Below are positions 46,693-59,672 of a stretch of 64,000 nt of DNA, piece after piece. Both the position numbers and the translations under genes were made by a program. Within the stretch, counting starts at the first letter, position 1; every line of letters starts with the position of its first letter. Source of the stretch: Primula veris (taxonomy: Eukaryota; Streptophyta; Magnoliopsida; Ericales; Primulaceae); assembly GCA_963682055.1 (NCBI GenBank), contig OY821751.1, positions 5,394,001 to 5,458,000 on the forward strand, written 5' to 3'. The notes below the pieces were generated by a model. It was not told the origin of the DNA, ran no database searches, and worked only from the letters and a program-made list of their open reading frames with translations.

Positions 46693-47013
46693 CACTACAA
46701 AAAAATACCCAAATCGCGACGGGATTAGTGACGGTATTTTTTGTTACGAGCTTATTAGCGATATTTTTTGTGACGAATTTGTGACAGTTTAGTCAATTTG
46801 TGACAGATTTTTAAATTAATGATAGGCTTGTGACAACTTTTGATTCTCACTCAATCAAACATTATTTTGTAGTGAAATCTGTTATAAATGTGTAACTAAA
46901 TAGCTAAATCTCTCAGTAAAATAGAAATCCGTCGTCATGCCGTCCCCGATTAGGGCGTTGAAAAACAAAATCAGTCATTATTTTCGTCTGCGATCTGAAC
47001 TTTTTTTGTAGTG
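46693..47013. mobile_element. CACTA-like non-autonomous element, 321 bp
   Basis: It begins CACTACAAAAAAA and ends with the exact complement (TTTTTTTGTAGTG), followed inward by related sequence at both ends (atcgcgacgg and atcgcagacga). The flanking triplets are taa and aaa, so a 3-bp duplication is only approximate. It is non-coding. Another gtagtg word at about 46872 suggests internal rearrangement or a nested end. Confidence 0.6.
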
Positions 47014-49009
47014 AAATTTTTAGATAAATGGACAGGTCAGCTAAGTTTTAACCTCAAGTGTTTTTTGCTTTTTATACCGTTTATTTTTATTTTACTATAA
47101 TTTTTTTTTTATAAGTCAAAGTATCTCTAAGAATTTGAGTTCTGGTTCTGTCATTGCGGAAAAAAGGTGCAACTTTATAGTGTAAAACTGTAAATAAACT
47201 TTGAGTTTTGTTACATTGTTCTTAGAATTACCGAGTTTGATAAATTTCGGTTTAATTCTGCTGCATAAGATGGCATGTGGTCTCGATCATAGTTGTCAAG
47301 ATCGGAAACGGAATCGGAAAGCAAAACGGGAAGAAACATAAAAAATAAAAAATAAAAACAACTGAAATTTACACTTGAAATTTGTACATAAAATAATAAG
47401 AAGTGAGAAACGGAAAACGAAATTTTTGAAAGGAAAAACAAGTTTTCCGGTAACTACGGCGTCCATTGTAACAGTATTGAACGTAGTATTTCTCTACTTT
47501 TGTATTCACTATCTTCATGTACCAATTACAAAACTCTTGATTATTAAGTTGTTCGACTATTTAGTTGAAATACTAGCTAGCTGACCATTGAAATAATGTA
47601 ACACAATGTCAATAAATTATTCTTTGATACAATTCCGAGATAAAATATGAGAATGTAAAAAATTTAGAGTGGGGTTGACGAATGGCTTAATATCCGCATA
47701 ATATTTAGGGCGGCTTGCCTCACAATTTACCATGTTCTAATTTTTTTTTTTTCAAATAGTATATTTTAGTTTTTTATGCGTTTTGGATAAAAAACAATTC
47801 ATTTAATAGTCAACAAAAACTATGAAAAAAAATAAGTAAAAAAAGTTGACACGATTACATATCCGATACTTTTTCGGTACGCTTGATAAATTTGATTTGT
47901 TATTTTTTACGTGACATACTTGAAATGCATCCGATATTTTTTCGCTACGGTTGATAAATTTGATTTTTATTTTTTTCTTTATACGATGCACACTAATGTG
48001 CCAACTAATAAAATATTTTAGCTTTAATTTTAAATTAATTTTAGTATATTAGTTATTGTGAGTTCATTAATAGCCGTTGTATTTTTAGTGGGTTAAACAG
48101 CTTTACTGGATTTACGGTAGTGTTACCGCAGAATAACGTACTGTAATCGTATTGGAAACTTTTTTTTTAACTACTTGTGTAACCGATGAGTGTATATAGG
48201 CAATACCACGTATTAATATTTCCATAATTTTTTAAATAGAATAAACTACGCTAAAGAGAAAGTAGGACAACAAAAATGATACATGACGATCGTATACCAA
48301 GATTGAAAAGTATAACATTACTCGTCAAATCTTTGGGGATATCCGATATCAAACTTTGGTTCTTATTGTTTTCTCAAATTTGTTACCATAATAAACATAT
48401 ATGGCATCTTTTCGGATTTGACCTCGATTCAAGTTAGACAGCAAACAATACAAGTTTGGTGTCACTGGTCCAATTACTGGACAGTAAATTAATCGAATTT
48501 AGCTAATGAATTCGTTAATCTTGTATGGTGATTGATTTTTCCTTATTACTTTTTTTTTTTTAACAAAACACACCATTTTATCGATATAATTTGGGACCTA
48601 ATCCAGTTTACATCAATAAAGTAAAAGAGAAACATAAAAATAAACCTATTACAAACTGTTCTCTACTACTTAGGATACAAACTGAGCACGATTTAAACAC
48701 CACTTCTGCTACACAAATTACAAACTGAGATGCAATATAAATCGAAACACAAAATAAACATTGTAGAATAAGAGAACACTCTTTTATCAGAAAAAGAGCC
48801 GAAAACTAAGTAAACCAGATGTTTGTCATGTTCCTAGTCGTCTCGAAACACGCCAGCTAAACATACTTGCACATTTAAGTAAAACGATACTGCTCTGCTA
48901 CTAGACTTGAACCAACTGCTAACCCACCAAAATTAAGCCTCCACAACTATTAGTTACCACCAAAATTCAGCAGAGATAACACCTAATTTCTTCGGAAAAA
49001 AATACATTT
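47014..49009. other. Intergenic, no gene recognised
   Basis: AT-rich. At about 47865-47975 a ccgata(c/t)tttttcg(g/c)tacg segment with gataaatttgattt occurs twice about 74 bp apart. About 47990-48130 is a copy of the dispersed repeat also seen at 18640-18770. Open frames of 60-76 codons here show no family features. Confidence 0.5.
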
Positions 49010-49450
49010 ACTACACCAAACTATAGTGCTGTAATGATTTGGGTACACACCTTTCAAATTTTTCAATTTAGCTACCACACTATAATAAATTTCCAATTTA
49101 GATACCACCGTCTAAATAAATCACGGAATCATGTCACGTGACATTTGACAAACATTAATTTGAAAGGCTAATTTGACAATTTTACACAAAAATATGTCAT
49201 CATAGAAAAAAATTTCCCCCAATTTCACGTATAAAAAAAAATAGCATATTATTCAAATTTTTGTTATGTGTGAAATTGAGAATTTTTTTTTTATAGGATA
49301 ACATATTTTTATGCAAAATTGTCAAATTAACCTCTCAATTAATGTTTGTCAAATGTCACGTGATATGATTGCATGATTTATTTAGACGGTGATATTTGAA
49401 AGGCAGGTACCCAAATCATTAAAAACATATATTTTGGTATAATAAACCTA
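49010..49450. mobile_element. Foldback MITE, about 440 bp
   Basis: The two halves are long imperfect inverted repeats. In order from each end they share taatgatttgggtac, ctttcaaat, accgtctaaataaatca, tcacgtgacatttgacaaac and ttaatttgacaatttt or aatttgacaattttacac, meeting near 49225. It is non-coding. The 13-bp word CCTAATTTCTTCG stands on both sides (48982-48994 and 49458-49470). Confidence 0.7.
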
Positions 49451-49734
49451 TAAAACCCCTAATTTCTTCGTTCCCTCCGTTTAAACAAAAGCTTTTAACA
49501 TTTGCAACTGGCTAAATGCACCAGGTTGATCGAACTTACTTATAATTAATTTGAACTTTTCTTCCACTGCCTAACACATTGACCAACAATATGCCATACG
49601 TATTGAACCTATTTACAATCGGGCTTCTCTGATGCAGATAGAGCATACGTAATTATTTAACGAGACAGAATCGGATTTTGCAATCGACGTACTAAAAGTT
49701 GGAGAAGGAGGCCCGTTGGGAACAGTTCCTATCA

Positions 49735-50000
49735 AAAGACTATGCCCCAGAGACAAACATATAAGCCACAATAAATGATTCCACCTCCTATCACGCTTCC
49801 AACGTGCAACTTCTCATGTATCAGTAACGAGGCAAGGATCGCAACTAGAATTAACATCAAAGGACTGAAAACTGAAACATAAAGCGCCCCTCTAGCTCTG
49901 CCACCCCACATCATCAATGTCAAAGCAAGCGCTGAACCGAATATTCCCTTATCACGGCTTCTCCCACTTATAATTGCAGTCGGAAAATGGCATGCCACCT
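49735..50000 (-). pseudogene. WAT1-related (EamA/MtN21) transporter fragment
   Basis: Minus-strand sequence encodes the C-terminal end of a plant drug/metabolite-type membrane transporter. Recognisable are GSALALTLM, a [18 protein letters not shown] helix, [11 protein letters not shown] and GLYVCLWG. Only about 85 residues are present out of a family length near 370-400. The upstream part of the same frame (to 50079) does not look like this family. It is one piece of the mixed fragment cluster. Confidence 0.7.
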
Positions 50001-50289
50001 CACTTACTGCCGCTTGCATCTTTTTGGTCATAAATGCTTTATCAGGGTTGTCTACAATATTCGAGAGCCAAAAATACAATTATCTTTCTCCCGTCTGCGA
50101 TTCTCAGCATATGTTCAAAACTATTCAGCGTTGATGGACGTTTTATCAGCCACGAGTCATACGAACCCAAAACTGCGTCTCCATTTTCACTTGCTGCCAA
50201 TTGTAAAACTCTCATGGCTGAATGGTCAGTTAGTAGTTTTCTTCTCCCACATTCGTGCGATATAGCAGCTTGCGCTGAAGTTGACGGCA
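50001..50289 (-). other. Unrecognised open sequence within the fragment cluster
   Basis: Two minus-strand frames are open here over 75 or more codons, and I do not recognise either. It lies between the WAT1 and sulfate transporter pieces. It may be captured sequence of a fourth gene or derived intron. Confidence 0.3.
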
Positions 50290-50465
50290 GTCTTTGAAAA
50301 TGGCCTGGTGGTCAAGTAGCATGAAGTAAAAAGAACCAACCCCCAACAATGTTCATAAGACCAAAAGTTATCATCTCCTTATTTCCATCAATTTGTTCAT
50401 TTTTCAATATGGCAAAACTCCTTCCAATTGATATTCCTTCAGCGAGAGCAATCATGCCAGTATGA
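50290..50465 (-). pseudogene. Sulfate transporter fragment
   Basis: The minus strand reads TGMIALAEGISIGRSFA, then a KNEQIDGNKEM(I)-type string and GLMNIVG. This is a highly characteristic segment of plant SULTR proteins. About 55 codons remain, with a stop and frameshift near the GSFS-type motif. It joins directly to the methyltransferase piece upstream. Confidence 0.65.
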
Positions 50466-50477
50466 ACTGGTCTGTTC

Positions 50478-50700
50478 TGTCCTCTGCAGCAACCTCATCA
50501 AGCATCTGGCCATGCGCTTCGACTAGATCATAGCCTCTTTGCTTAATATGCTGCAAATTCCAGCGAAGGAAATCCCTCACACTTGCAGTAATCAGAAATA
50601 AGGATCTGTCCACCTGGCTTCAACCACTTGAAGAAGGATTTGAACAAAACGGGTTTGTCTTTCACCATGTTCAAGTATTTCGTTTTGTACTGGTTTAAGT
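50478..50700 (-). pseudogene. Phosphoethanolamine N-methyltransferase fragment
   Basis: The minus strand encodes [20 protein letters not shown], then ISDYCK, then in shifted frames an AAY-(I)KQRGYDLVEAHGQMLDEV-type string. This is the second methyltransferase domain of plant PEAMT, the enzyme of phosphocholine synthesis. Stops and frameshifts break it. Only some 70 of about 490 residues remain. Confidence 0.65.
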
Positions 50701-52372
50701 TTGCCCTTATTTTACCATCCTAAAGCTTGGTAGACCAGTCAAATCAAGCACGTGAGCACCGTAAACCTCCATCGGTAACTCCATCAAGTTAAGATAAGTA
50801 TTTGTATGCTTATTAAAACCCATTTTTAATATCATTATTACTTTATTTAATATCATTCATTCTAGATGATATGTAAGTTTCTAGGGTGATGCGAGAATTG
50901 GTCCTCACTCCCATTGATAAGAATCAAACATGCTCGTTATGTATTGCAAAGCAAACTTCCAGCTTTATATCGGTTTCACGTCTTGAATTGGTGTAAAACA
51001 GTAAGATTTTATAGATAATATAATTTTTCGCATGCTTTTTGGGCCAGTGTCATTGTACTTTAACCAGATTTTGAAGGGCAACTTTAAAGTTTGTTATGTA
51101 CAACTATTTTTAGACTTCAATGAATTGATGCGTGTTTCATAGACGTTAATTTTATGGACCAGTTTTGAGTATGATATCCCATCAATTCTTCTAGCCGGTC
51201 GACAGATATATAATCGCAACAATTTGAGTTTTTTTTGTTGTTGTTGAAGATTTCAATCTTTCCAAACTAGTACAAGTTTGTGTTGGATGCATGCTTCCGG
51301 TTCATATTTTGTCATGTTTTGATGCTCAAGTTACTAGGTAAGGTCGGGTTATCCGTACATGTACCAGCTTTAAAACTACACCGATTCGCAATATGTACAT
51401 AATATTACATTATAACATGTTCAACACTATCTTTTATCCCGATATCTACGAAACAGTAAAAAAAAATCTCGTCTTGCGCTATACTATATTACAATTATAA
51501 GACTTTGTAGTTGTCAACTGGTGTGATTCGAATTTAAATTATTTTTGGATTTAAGTTGTAAATTAAAACGAAGAGATATCTCAATTTCATTCACACATTT
51601 TTTTTTTATATAAGAGCTGGTTTAAGTCGCATCCTCTTAACGTGTTAAATTACAAAAATTTGGTAATTTAGATTGGACTACGTACTATGTAAGATAATTA
51701 TTAATTTAATGTTGTTCCTACAGATGAGTACTTGGTCAGTTATTTTGGCCTTTGGGTGATGAAATTATCGAAAGAAAGTAAGATAAAACCAAAAGCAGGC
51801 ACCGTATCCCTAATGCAAAATCAGAGAACGTATTTTTTTTATACGAAAAACAATGACAAAATTTAACAAAATTTTGACATATAGTATGAATATGATCAAC
51901 AAACATTAGCCTAATAAAATAATTGATACCTGATACAAAAATACAGTATTAGCTCCGTCAAAAGCATAACCTCCCACATTTCCTTAATAAATAACTTTTT
52001 ATTGTAATCATTTCCTTGTTCACTTGTTAATTAGTACAGCAAAATCATAATACAGTGCAAGTATTAGATTTATACATTCACAGTTTTGGAAATTGCTATT
52101 ATAAAGATCCGTAGCTTGATTTTATAGGGAAATTAATTGAGTTTTTGATTATTTATTTGAGAAATGACACTTTTAAATCTTAAGTATTGATTGATTGGTG
52201 ATATAGAGAAAAAGTAGTCACTATTTTTATAAAAAAAACGTGTGTTCTCAAGTGTAGAAAAGTTATATCGTGACATTTATATATCTTGAACGAAACCTTT
52301 CGAAAAGCCAATACAACTTTCCACACACAATATTTGTCACATCTTACTCTAACAATGATTGATATATCAAGT
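50701..52372. other. Intergenic, no firm gene
   Basis: At 50715-50790 the minus strand has a short open string (GAHVLDLTGLPSF-like) that may be a further captured fragment, unrecognised. Beyond that the sequence is AT-rich with no supported gene up to the purple acid phosphatase promoter. Confidence 0.45.
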
Positions 52373-52380
52373 TATAAATA
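52373..52380 (+). promoter_or_regulatory. TATA box of the purple acid phosphatase gene
   Basis: TATAAATA lies 67 bp upstream of the ATG, a normal plant spacing that allows a 5' leader of about 35-40 bases. Confidence 0.6.
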
Positions 52381-52446
52381 CATAAACTTGTTACCATTTT
52401 TATATCCCACTCCTCTCTCATTTCTGTTTCCTCTTTTTCTTCTTGA

Positions 52447-55400
52447 ATGGATTCTCAACCTCCATTAGTCTTATTCCTGGTACTTTTAACATTTTATGTA
52501 TCAATATTCCCGACTACGCTTTCGTATGAACGGCCAGCAGCTCGACCGTCGTTTTTTGTGCCCTTGTCCAACAAACTTGATGCTTCTTCACCACAACAGG
52601 TACTTATTTAGTTATTTGACATGCTATTTCTTTATATGGATGAAATGAATTTTATTGGTACATGATCAATCTTTTAAAGTATTTATTATTTAAGTAATTG
52701 TATTAAGAGTTTATAGTTTAGGGTTCAGCTCATATTCATTATTTTTCTCTCAATGATAACATTTATAAAAGGAGAAGATACTTCATTGTGCTTTTTTGGT
52801 AGCGTAAATCTTGAATTTCCCCAAATGACATAACACCTACTAAATGTACGTACTATTGACTATTGTACGTACTGTAATACAATTTATATGCACAAGATTT
52901 TACCACTTTGTTATATTTCAAGTTTATATTTTTTTTCTTTGGGCTCATAATTATCTCATGTATGTAGATTGGTGATCAGCCCTCACCTACTTACCTAGAA
53001 AGATTAGTCAGTCTTATAACCTATATTAATTTCAGTCTTCAACTTTTTTTTGTTTATTTGTTTATAAGTAGTCAGCTTGAAAAGATTTTTTTTGTGGTTT
53101 TATTAGTCTGAAGAAAACTAGAAAGATCAAGTTATGTTAAGCTAGATTTTCTGGCAGACTCAGATAAACCAACTTACATATTTACTTAAAAACTGCTTCC
53201 AAACAAGCCCTAAATTTGTCACTATACTACAAAGTGGATATACGCATTCGCTAGGTAGTTACGATGAAACCCGTAGGTTTCGTTGGAATATAGGAGAGAA
53301 AAAAAATCAATCTCACGTCAAAATTCAAAATCAATCAAAATAGAAGATAAAATAAATAGGGTTACAACCCTTTCTTCTTCGTATCACTCAAAGTGTAAAA
53401 CATAATAATCGGTAGTAAGGTTTTGTGGGTATTAATAATACCCACAACTAATAAAATAACAAACTGATTCTCAAACTAGAATTAAAATAATAAATAAGCC
53501 ATAAGAAATATAAAGTGACAAATTAATAAATAAGTTAGCGTAGGACAAATAATGTGTGCTCATCGTTATCTCTTAATCAAGATGAAATTGATCCTACATT
53601 TCCTTTTAGAAATACATCGAAGATAAAGTTCAACCTTTCCTTAATTTTAGTCAATTATGAATGAAATAAAACATGTCACGCGACAAGTTGGTCAGAATCT
53701 TTTAATTTTTATAAAATAGTCCAAATTACCAATAAAAATGAAAAAAAACTTGATTGAAAGTAATGCATATTATTGTTATTTCCAGGTACACATATCTCTC
53801 AGCGGAACTAACAAAATGAGAATATCGTGGATAACCGATGATAATACTCCAACAACTGTTAAATATGGAACATCTTCGGGTGCGTACGATTCTACTGCTA
53901 ACGGGACAACATCATCTTATGAGTATGTATCCTACAAGTCTGGTCAGATACACGAGGTTGTCATCGGTCCATTAACACCTGGTACAACTTATTATTATAA
54001 ATGCGGCGTAGACTCGAACCCTGAGCTTAATTTCAAAACGCCACCCGGTCAATTTCCCATCAAGTTTGCTGTAGTAGGTATGGACGTAGATGCAACTAGT
54101 TAGCTAGACCTTTTTTTCCTTCCAGAAATTTCATTTATTATTCTCGTTTCACGTTTATTGTTTCTATAGATCTTTTGCCTTATCTGAGTTTTTGCACGGA
54201 ACCGGAAAACATAAATTATTTGTTCCAAAAACTTACTGTTTCCAAAACAAGCCCAATGTGCATTTACAGAATTATTCAATTTTGTAATACTTTTATATTT
54301 TGTGTTATTCCATTTGGGTATCATATGTAAATCTAATGTTGGGGGTACTATAATAGCCAAGAAACAAACATGAAATAGTCCATCTTTACTACCACCAAAT
54401 GTACAATCGATCCTCTAAAAGTTGTTCTGTGTATATATATAACTCAAGTTAATGATAAATTTATTTCAGGAGATCTAGGGCAAACGGAACACTCCGCATC
54501 TACTCTTCAACACATTGCAAACTCGAACTACGACATGCTAATCTTACCCGGGGACTTATCCTATGCCGACTCTGAAGAAACGCGTTGGGACTCGTTTGGC
54601 CGACTAGTCGAGCCACTTGCTAGCCAAAAGCCTTGGATGGTGACACAAGGGAACCACGAGGTCGAAAAAACATCAGATCCTTTCACCGCTTACAATGCCA
54701 GGTGAGCATCGAGACCAAATATAATGGAACTTTGTTTTTTTAATAGAAGGTGCAAAAATGATGGGAAACAGAAAAATGGGTAACTTTCATTTGGATACAT
54801 GTATTGGAAAATTTATTTTATAAAAATATATGTTTTTATTTTATTTTTACTCAAACCAAATAAGATTAAATTATTATGAAATTAGTTTGGCTACAAAATC
54901 AAATTAAGCATTATACTATAATATATGCAGTTTAAGTAAAATTTATGAATTAATAGCCTATATAGGTAAATGTAGTACTGCAAAATAATCTGGCAGTATT
55001 TTGAAATTTTTGACAGCTTTCACCTGAGAGAAAAAAAAAACTTGGGTTCATATTTGCCAAGTTCCAAAATAAAACATTGCCTAAGTTCTACTAATGTGCC
55101 TCTTTTTTTAATTCACAAAAAAGAGGGAAGAAATTATAAAGTTTTTTGGGTTCAAAATTTGATTATGTGGCTGAAACTTTGCCCCATCGGTAAAACTTAG
55201 GCTAAAGTATCGTTTATTTGAAATTTGACAAATATAAACCCAAAAGCTTTGGCACGTGTGATTTGCTGAATAAATTGACCAAATTATTCACTTCACATAT
55301 TTTACGTTGAAAGTTAAGTTAATTTTATGGTAAAAAAAAGTAAAAGTTATTGTCACTGCACCAGGTGGAAAATGCCTTCCGAGGAGAGCGGGTCGAACTC

Positions 55401-56886
55401 AAACATGTACTATTCATTCGAGGTAGCTGGTGTCCACGTCATCATGCTCGGCTCATATACGGACTATGGTGTCGGGTCAGTTCAATATGAATGGCTAGAA
55501 GGGGATCTAAAGAAGGTTGATCGGAGTAAGACCCCATGGCTTATTGTGGGCTTGCATGCGCCTTGGTATAACTCTAACAAAGCTCATCAAGGGGAGCCCG
55601 AGGAAGACGACATGAAGCTTGCAATGGAGAGTTTGCTGTACGGAGCTAGGGTTGATGTGGTGTTTTCTGGACACGTGCATGCTTACGAGCGTTTCGTATG
55701 ATTTCTAACCTTGAATTATGCTCAATAATGCTAGTTCACAACTCAAAAACCAGATTCATGCACAACTGTGTATATGTGGGGGAACTCCTTCACAAAATCT
55801 AAATATGGTCTCTAAAATATTTTTGAACAATGGTGCAAATCATGTCACATATGCGAGTTGTGTATATATTAATTAATTTGGTTTTTAAGTTGTGTATACA
55901 ACATTTTTGGGTTGTGATTCTGAATATTGGATTAGGCGAAAGAGCTAAAATAGTGACAACATTATTTGGTTGCATCTTAAACAAATAAGCTAGATTTAAC
56001 GAAGTTGTGAAAAAGGCGAACTTTTGAGACTTCTAGCTTTTGAAAGTAACCTGGAGAACTCAGCTTTTTGATGATCAACTAAGCAGAGTCCATCATTTAA
56101 GTAGAAACATAAAAAAACTTGTGCTTAAAGGTGTAACCATAGCCAAACAAGGCTTATCATGTATATGCTATAGAACAACGTCGATATATTCTTTTCGAAT
56201 TATGTCGGTGTTCTGTCGTTACAATTACGCGATGACTGACTTAGGCATAGAAATGGCTCTCTTAGTACTAGGGCTCAAGACACATTGTTTAAGTTTAAAG
56301 TTGTTTATATGTACATTAATTAAGATCACAAAGGAGTCTATCGTAAGGCATAAATGTGGTCTTGCCCGTGAACCTACTACATTACTAATTGGTTTTGAAA
56401 TTGGATTTTCGGTTATTTCAGACTAGAGTTTACGAAGGCGAAGCCGACAATTGTGGTCCGATGTATATTACTATTGGGGATGGTGGTAACCGCGAAGGTC
56501 TAGCGAAGAAGTAAGTTAAAACAAATCAAATTCAATCGATAATGAATTCAAAAGTCTTTTTTTTTTATTATTATAAAACAAATATACCGCCATCAATGCC
56601 AAACAATTTTATTATAAAACACTTGCGAATTTGTAAGCTTTTATAAGTTATTTTGGCATCCATATGTGTGTTTCAATTGATTAGAGTTTAAATTGTAACC
56701 AGGTATAAAAAGAAACAACCTGATATTTCATTATTTAGAGAAGCTAGTTTCGGACATGGAGAATTTCACATAGCAAACACGACGCATGCACTGTGGACGT
56801 GGCATAGAAATGATGACGATGAATCCGTTGTGTCCGATTCTACATGGCTAACAAGTCTTTCTTTTGACCCATCTTGTAACGCATAA
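52447..56886 (+). CDS. PAP: Purple acid phosphatase, six exons
   Basis: Secreted binuclear metal phosphatase that releases phosphate from organic esters. Exons are 52447-52599, 53786-54077, 54470-54701, 55365-55695, 56422-56510 and 56703-56886, with GT/AG borders and matching phases, giving 426 residues. Residues 1-25 form a hydrophobic signal peptide. A fibronectin-like N-domain covers about 50-145. Metal ligands appear in order: D150 (GDLG), D177 and Y180 (GDLSYAD), N210 (GNHE), H290 (GLHAPW), H329 and H331 (GHVHAYER). A C-terminal block (GDGGNREG, ASFGHGEF) completes the fold. The length fits the low-molecular-weight plant group related to Arabidopsis PAP18-22. It appears intact. A 128-codon ORF at 56040 lies wholly in intron 4 and is not part of the gene. 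Confidence 0.93.
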
Positions 56887-58482
56887 TGACAATATAAAAT
56901 TGTATAATGTATTTTCTTTCGTTTGCTCTTGCTGTAAAATACATGACTTGTTAAGTAAATCAATTCTGATCGGTTTTCGTTTACAATTCATATACATACC
57001 AATTAGCATGTTATTATGGATAATTAACACAGAATTAAAAATGCGCGTTGAATACTTGAGAATATATTTGAGCTTAATGTAACAATTTGTCGAATCACTA
57101 GTTTAGCTTGAGTTTTAAAAGAAGAACCGTCCTTCAAAAAACACCGTGGTTAACATTCATAGTTAGTTTAAGCTCGGAATTTTATAAATGTCTTCATTAG
57201 TTAACATGTTGCCCTCTTGTACTGTCATTTGATTCAAATCTAGTTTTAATTACATCAATGAATCAAGCAAATTAGTCTGCATGACTATTTTTATAGAGTG
57301 ATACTGAAGAAACTATTTTGAACTTACGTACGAGAACAAACAAGCAAGCGAGTTATAACATCTAACTATTAAGGCTCTAAAATACGCTTACTTTCGTTTT
57401 CCAAATCCAAAGATGGGAATTTTTAATCGACATTTTTCATCTTCAGGAAAGTACTAATTTGCTGCTCCGTATTGTATGTTGAGAACCTACATGCAACGTC
57501 TTATAACATTTTTGCTAAAAGACGCACTAACCAAACCATAAGCAATCAAAACGACGATTTCTTTATCGAGTGATCCTAACTGCTAAACCAAGGAAAAAGT
57601 GGACTTCATCATGAAAATTGGTAAAATTTTCAATATTACAACTCATGTATATGCCTATACAATAGAGAAAGACGCGGTTTGAATAACTTTTAAGAAAAAT
57701 ACAGAAAATAAATGATTCATGCTTACATATAAACGGAATTTATGGTTATATTATTATTGGAAAACTAAAAGAAAAGTCAGTGAACTTGTTAGGATGTAAA
57801 CAAAATTACTAGCGACAGTGAAATTTTTACTGAAATAGTGATATTCGCCTTAACGTTTGGCATTCCCGACGTCCAATGGTGTATAATATCGTAACTACTT
57901 TGCGATAACCTTACATATAAACATGTTCAGTAATCTATTAAGGTTATGTTATTTTTACTTGAAATACTGCGGATGAAGTTTTCATCATAGCAATTTCTTC
58001 ATAAGAATGTCACTGGTATTATAACAATTTTATGAAAGCAGCATCACCTGATCCATTTTATATATCAAATGATTGTAACTACATCTTTTAGAGAGAAAAA
58101 AATGGCATTGTAAGTTTGTAACTATATTATTTCTCACTATTTTGCGTACAAAATCTGTTTTCACAATACTCTAAATATACATTTCACTATCATTTTGGAC
58201 CTTTATTTTATCAATAATATTGTTGAAGCATATCGGTTTGTCGTTAGTGATCCATTTACACTTAAGTAGGAGAATATATGTCCTGAGTGTCACAGTTAAC
58301 TTTTCGTATCAAGCAGCTCAATATAACATTTCACATTTACATTATTAAATATATAGAACTTGGAAGAAACGGCACTTTTTTGTTTATGTTTCCAGAGAAA
58401 CGTTATAATACTGCCCAAAAAAATAAAATAAATTACGATGAGAATTTTTTCATTTTATGCGTGTTGACAAAAACATCTACTC
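56887..58482. other. Intergenic, no gene recognised
   Basis: About 1.6 kb of AT-rich sequence between the phosphatase and the cysteine protease. It includes the phosphatase 3' untranslated region and the protease promoter. A W-box core (TTGAC) lies at about 58464-58468. Confidence 0.5.
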
Positions 58483-58490
58483 TATATAAA
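58483..58490 (+). promoter_or_regulatory. TATA box of the cysteine protease gene
   Basis: TATATAAA lies 71 bp upstream of the ATG at 58561. The TTGAC core about 20 bp upstream is a possible WRKY site, as expected for a senescence- or defence-type protease, but that is inference. Confidence 0.6.
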
Positions 58491-58560
58491 CCTCATGAAA
58501 TAACTTATGCTACTCATAACACCACAAGTTTCACTTCTAGTTCTAAGTCATAACAAAACC

Positions 58561-59672
58561 ATGGGTTACACAAACAAGTGTCAATTTTTCTTCCTAGCTC
58601 TGCTAGTCATTCTAGGAACCTTGGCTTCGCAAGCCCAGAGTCGTTCTCTTCAAGAGACGTCCAAGTTAGAGACACACGAGCAATGGATGTCTCGTTATGG
58701 ACGAGTATATGCAGACTCTGCTGAGAAGGAAAAGCGCTCCTTGATATTCAAGACGAATGTTGAATACATAGAAGTTTTCAACAGAGAATCAAACAAATCC
58801 TACAAGTTAGGCATTAACAAATATGCAGATCTTACAAACGATGAGTTCAAGTTGCGTAACAGGTTTAAGAGCCATGTATGTTCTACTTCTGCATCGACCT
58901 TTAGGTATGAAAATTTGACGGCAGTTCCAGCCACCATGGATTGGAGGAAAAAGGGTGCGGTAACAGCTATCAAGGACCAAGGCCAGTGTGGTAAGTTGCA
59001 TTACTTTATAACATAGAAGTATTGAAGCTCAAGAAATTATCATGACTGCTTTGACCCCATATTTTTATAAAATAAACAGGTTGTTGTTGGGCGTTTTCGG
59101 CAGTGGCAGCTATGGAAGGAATTACCCAGTTGACAACAGGAAAGCTCGTCTCCTTGTCCGAGCAGGAACTAGTTGATTGTGATACTTCTGGCACCGATCA
59201 AGGTTGTAATGGTGGACTCATGGACGACGCTTTTGACTTCATTTTACAAAATAAGGGTCTCACAACCGAAACAAACTACCCGTATAAGGCTACTGATGGC
59301 ACTTGCAATGCAAACAAAGAAGAAAGCCATGCCGCCAAAATCACCGGTCATGAAGATGTGCCCACCAACAGTGAGAGTGCGCTACTCAAAGCTGTTGCTA
59401 GCCAACCAATTTCTGTTGCAATTGATGCTAGTGGAAATGATTTCCAGTTCTATTCTAGTGGGGTCTTTACCGGTGAATGCGGAACAGAACTAGATCATGG
59501 TGTTACTGCCGTCGGTTATGGAACTTCTGCTGATGGAACCAAATATTGGTTGGTTAAGAATTCATGGGGCAGCTCATGGGGTGAAGAAGGATACATCAGA
59601 ATGGAGAGAGATATTACAGCTGCGGAGGGTCTTTGCGGCATAGCGATGCAAGCTTCTTACCCTACCGCGTGA
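58561..59672 (+). CDS. SAG12-like papain-family cysteine protease, two exons
   Basis: Secreted or vacuolar endopeptidase of the C1A papain family. Exons 58561-58990 and 59080-59672 join in phase to give 340 residues. Residues 1-26 form a signal peptide. The inhibitory I29 prodomain has a full ERFNIN pattern (E-x3-R-x3-F-x2-N-x3-I-x3-N) and a GxNxYxD variant of the GNFD motif. The mature domain begins near VPATMDWR. The active site is Q140, C146 (GQCGCCWAF), H283 (LDHGV) and N304 (NSWG). Cys pairs typical of the fold are present (VDCDTS, QGCNGG, GTCNA, GECG, GLCG). There is no C-terminal granulin domain, so it is of the SAG12/papain type and not the RD21 type. The start was chosen at 58561 because the upstream in-frame Met at 58507 would put non-signal residues ahead of the hydrophobic core and lies close to the TATA box. 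Confidence 0.93.

Noticed and set aside
56040..56426. 128-codon plus-strand open frame
   Set aside because: It lies inside intron 4 of the purple acid phosphatase gene between well-defined splice sites and resembles no family.
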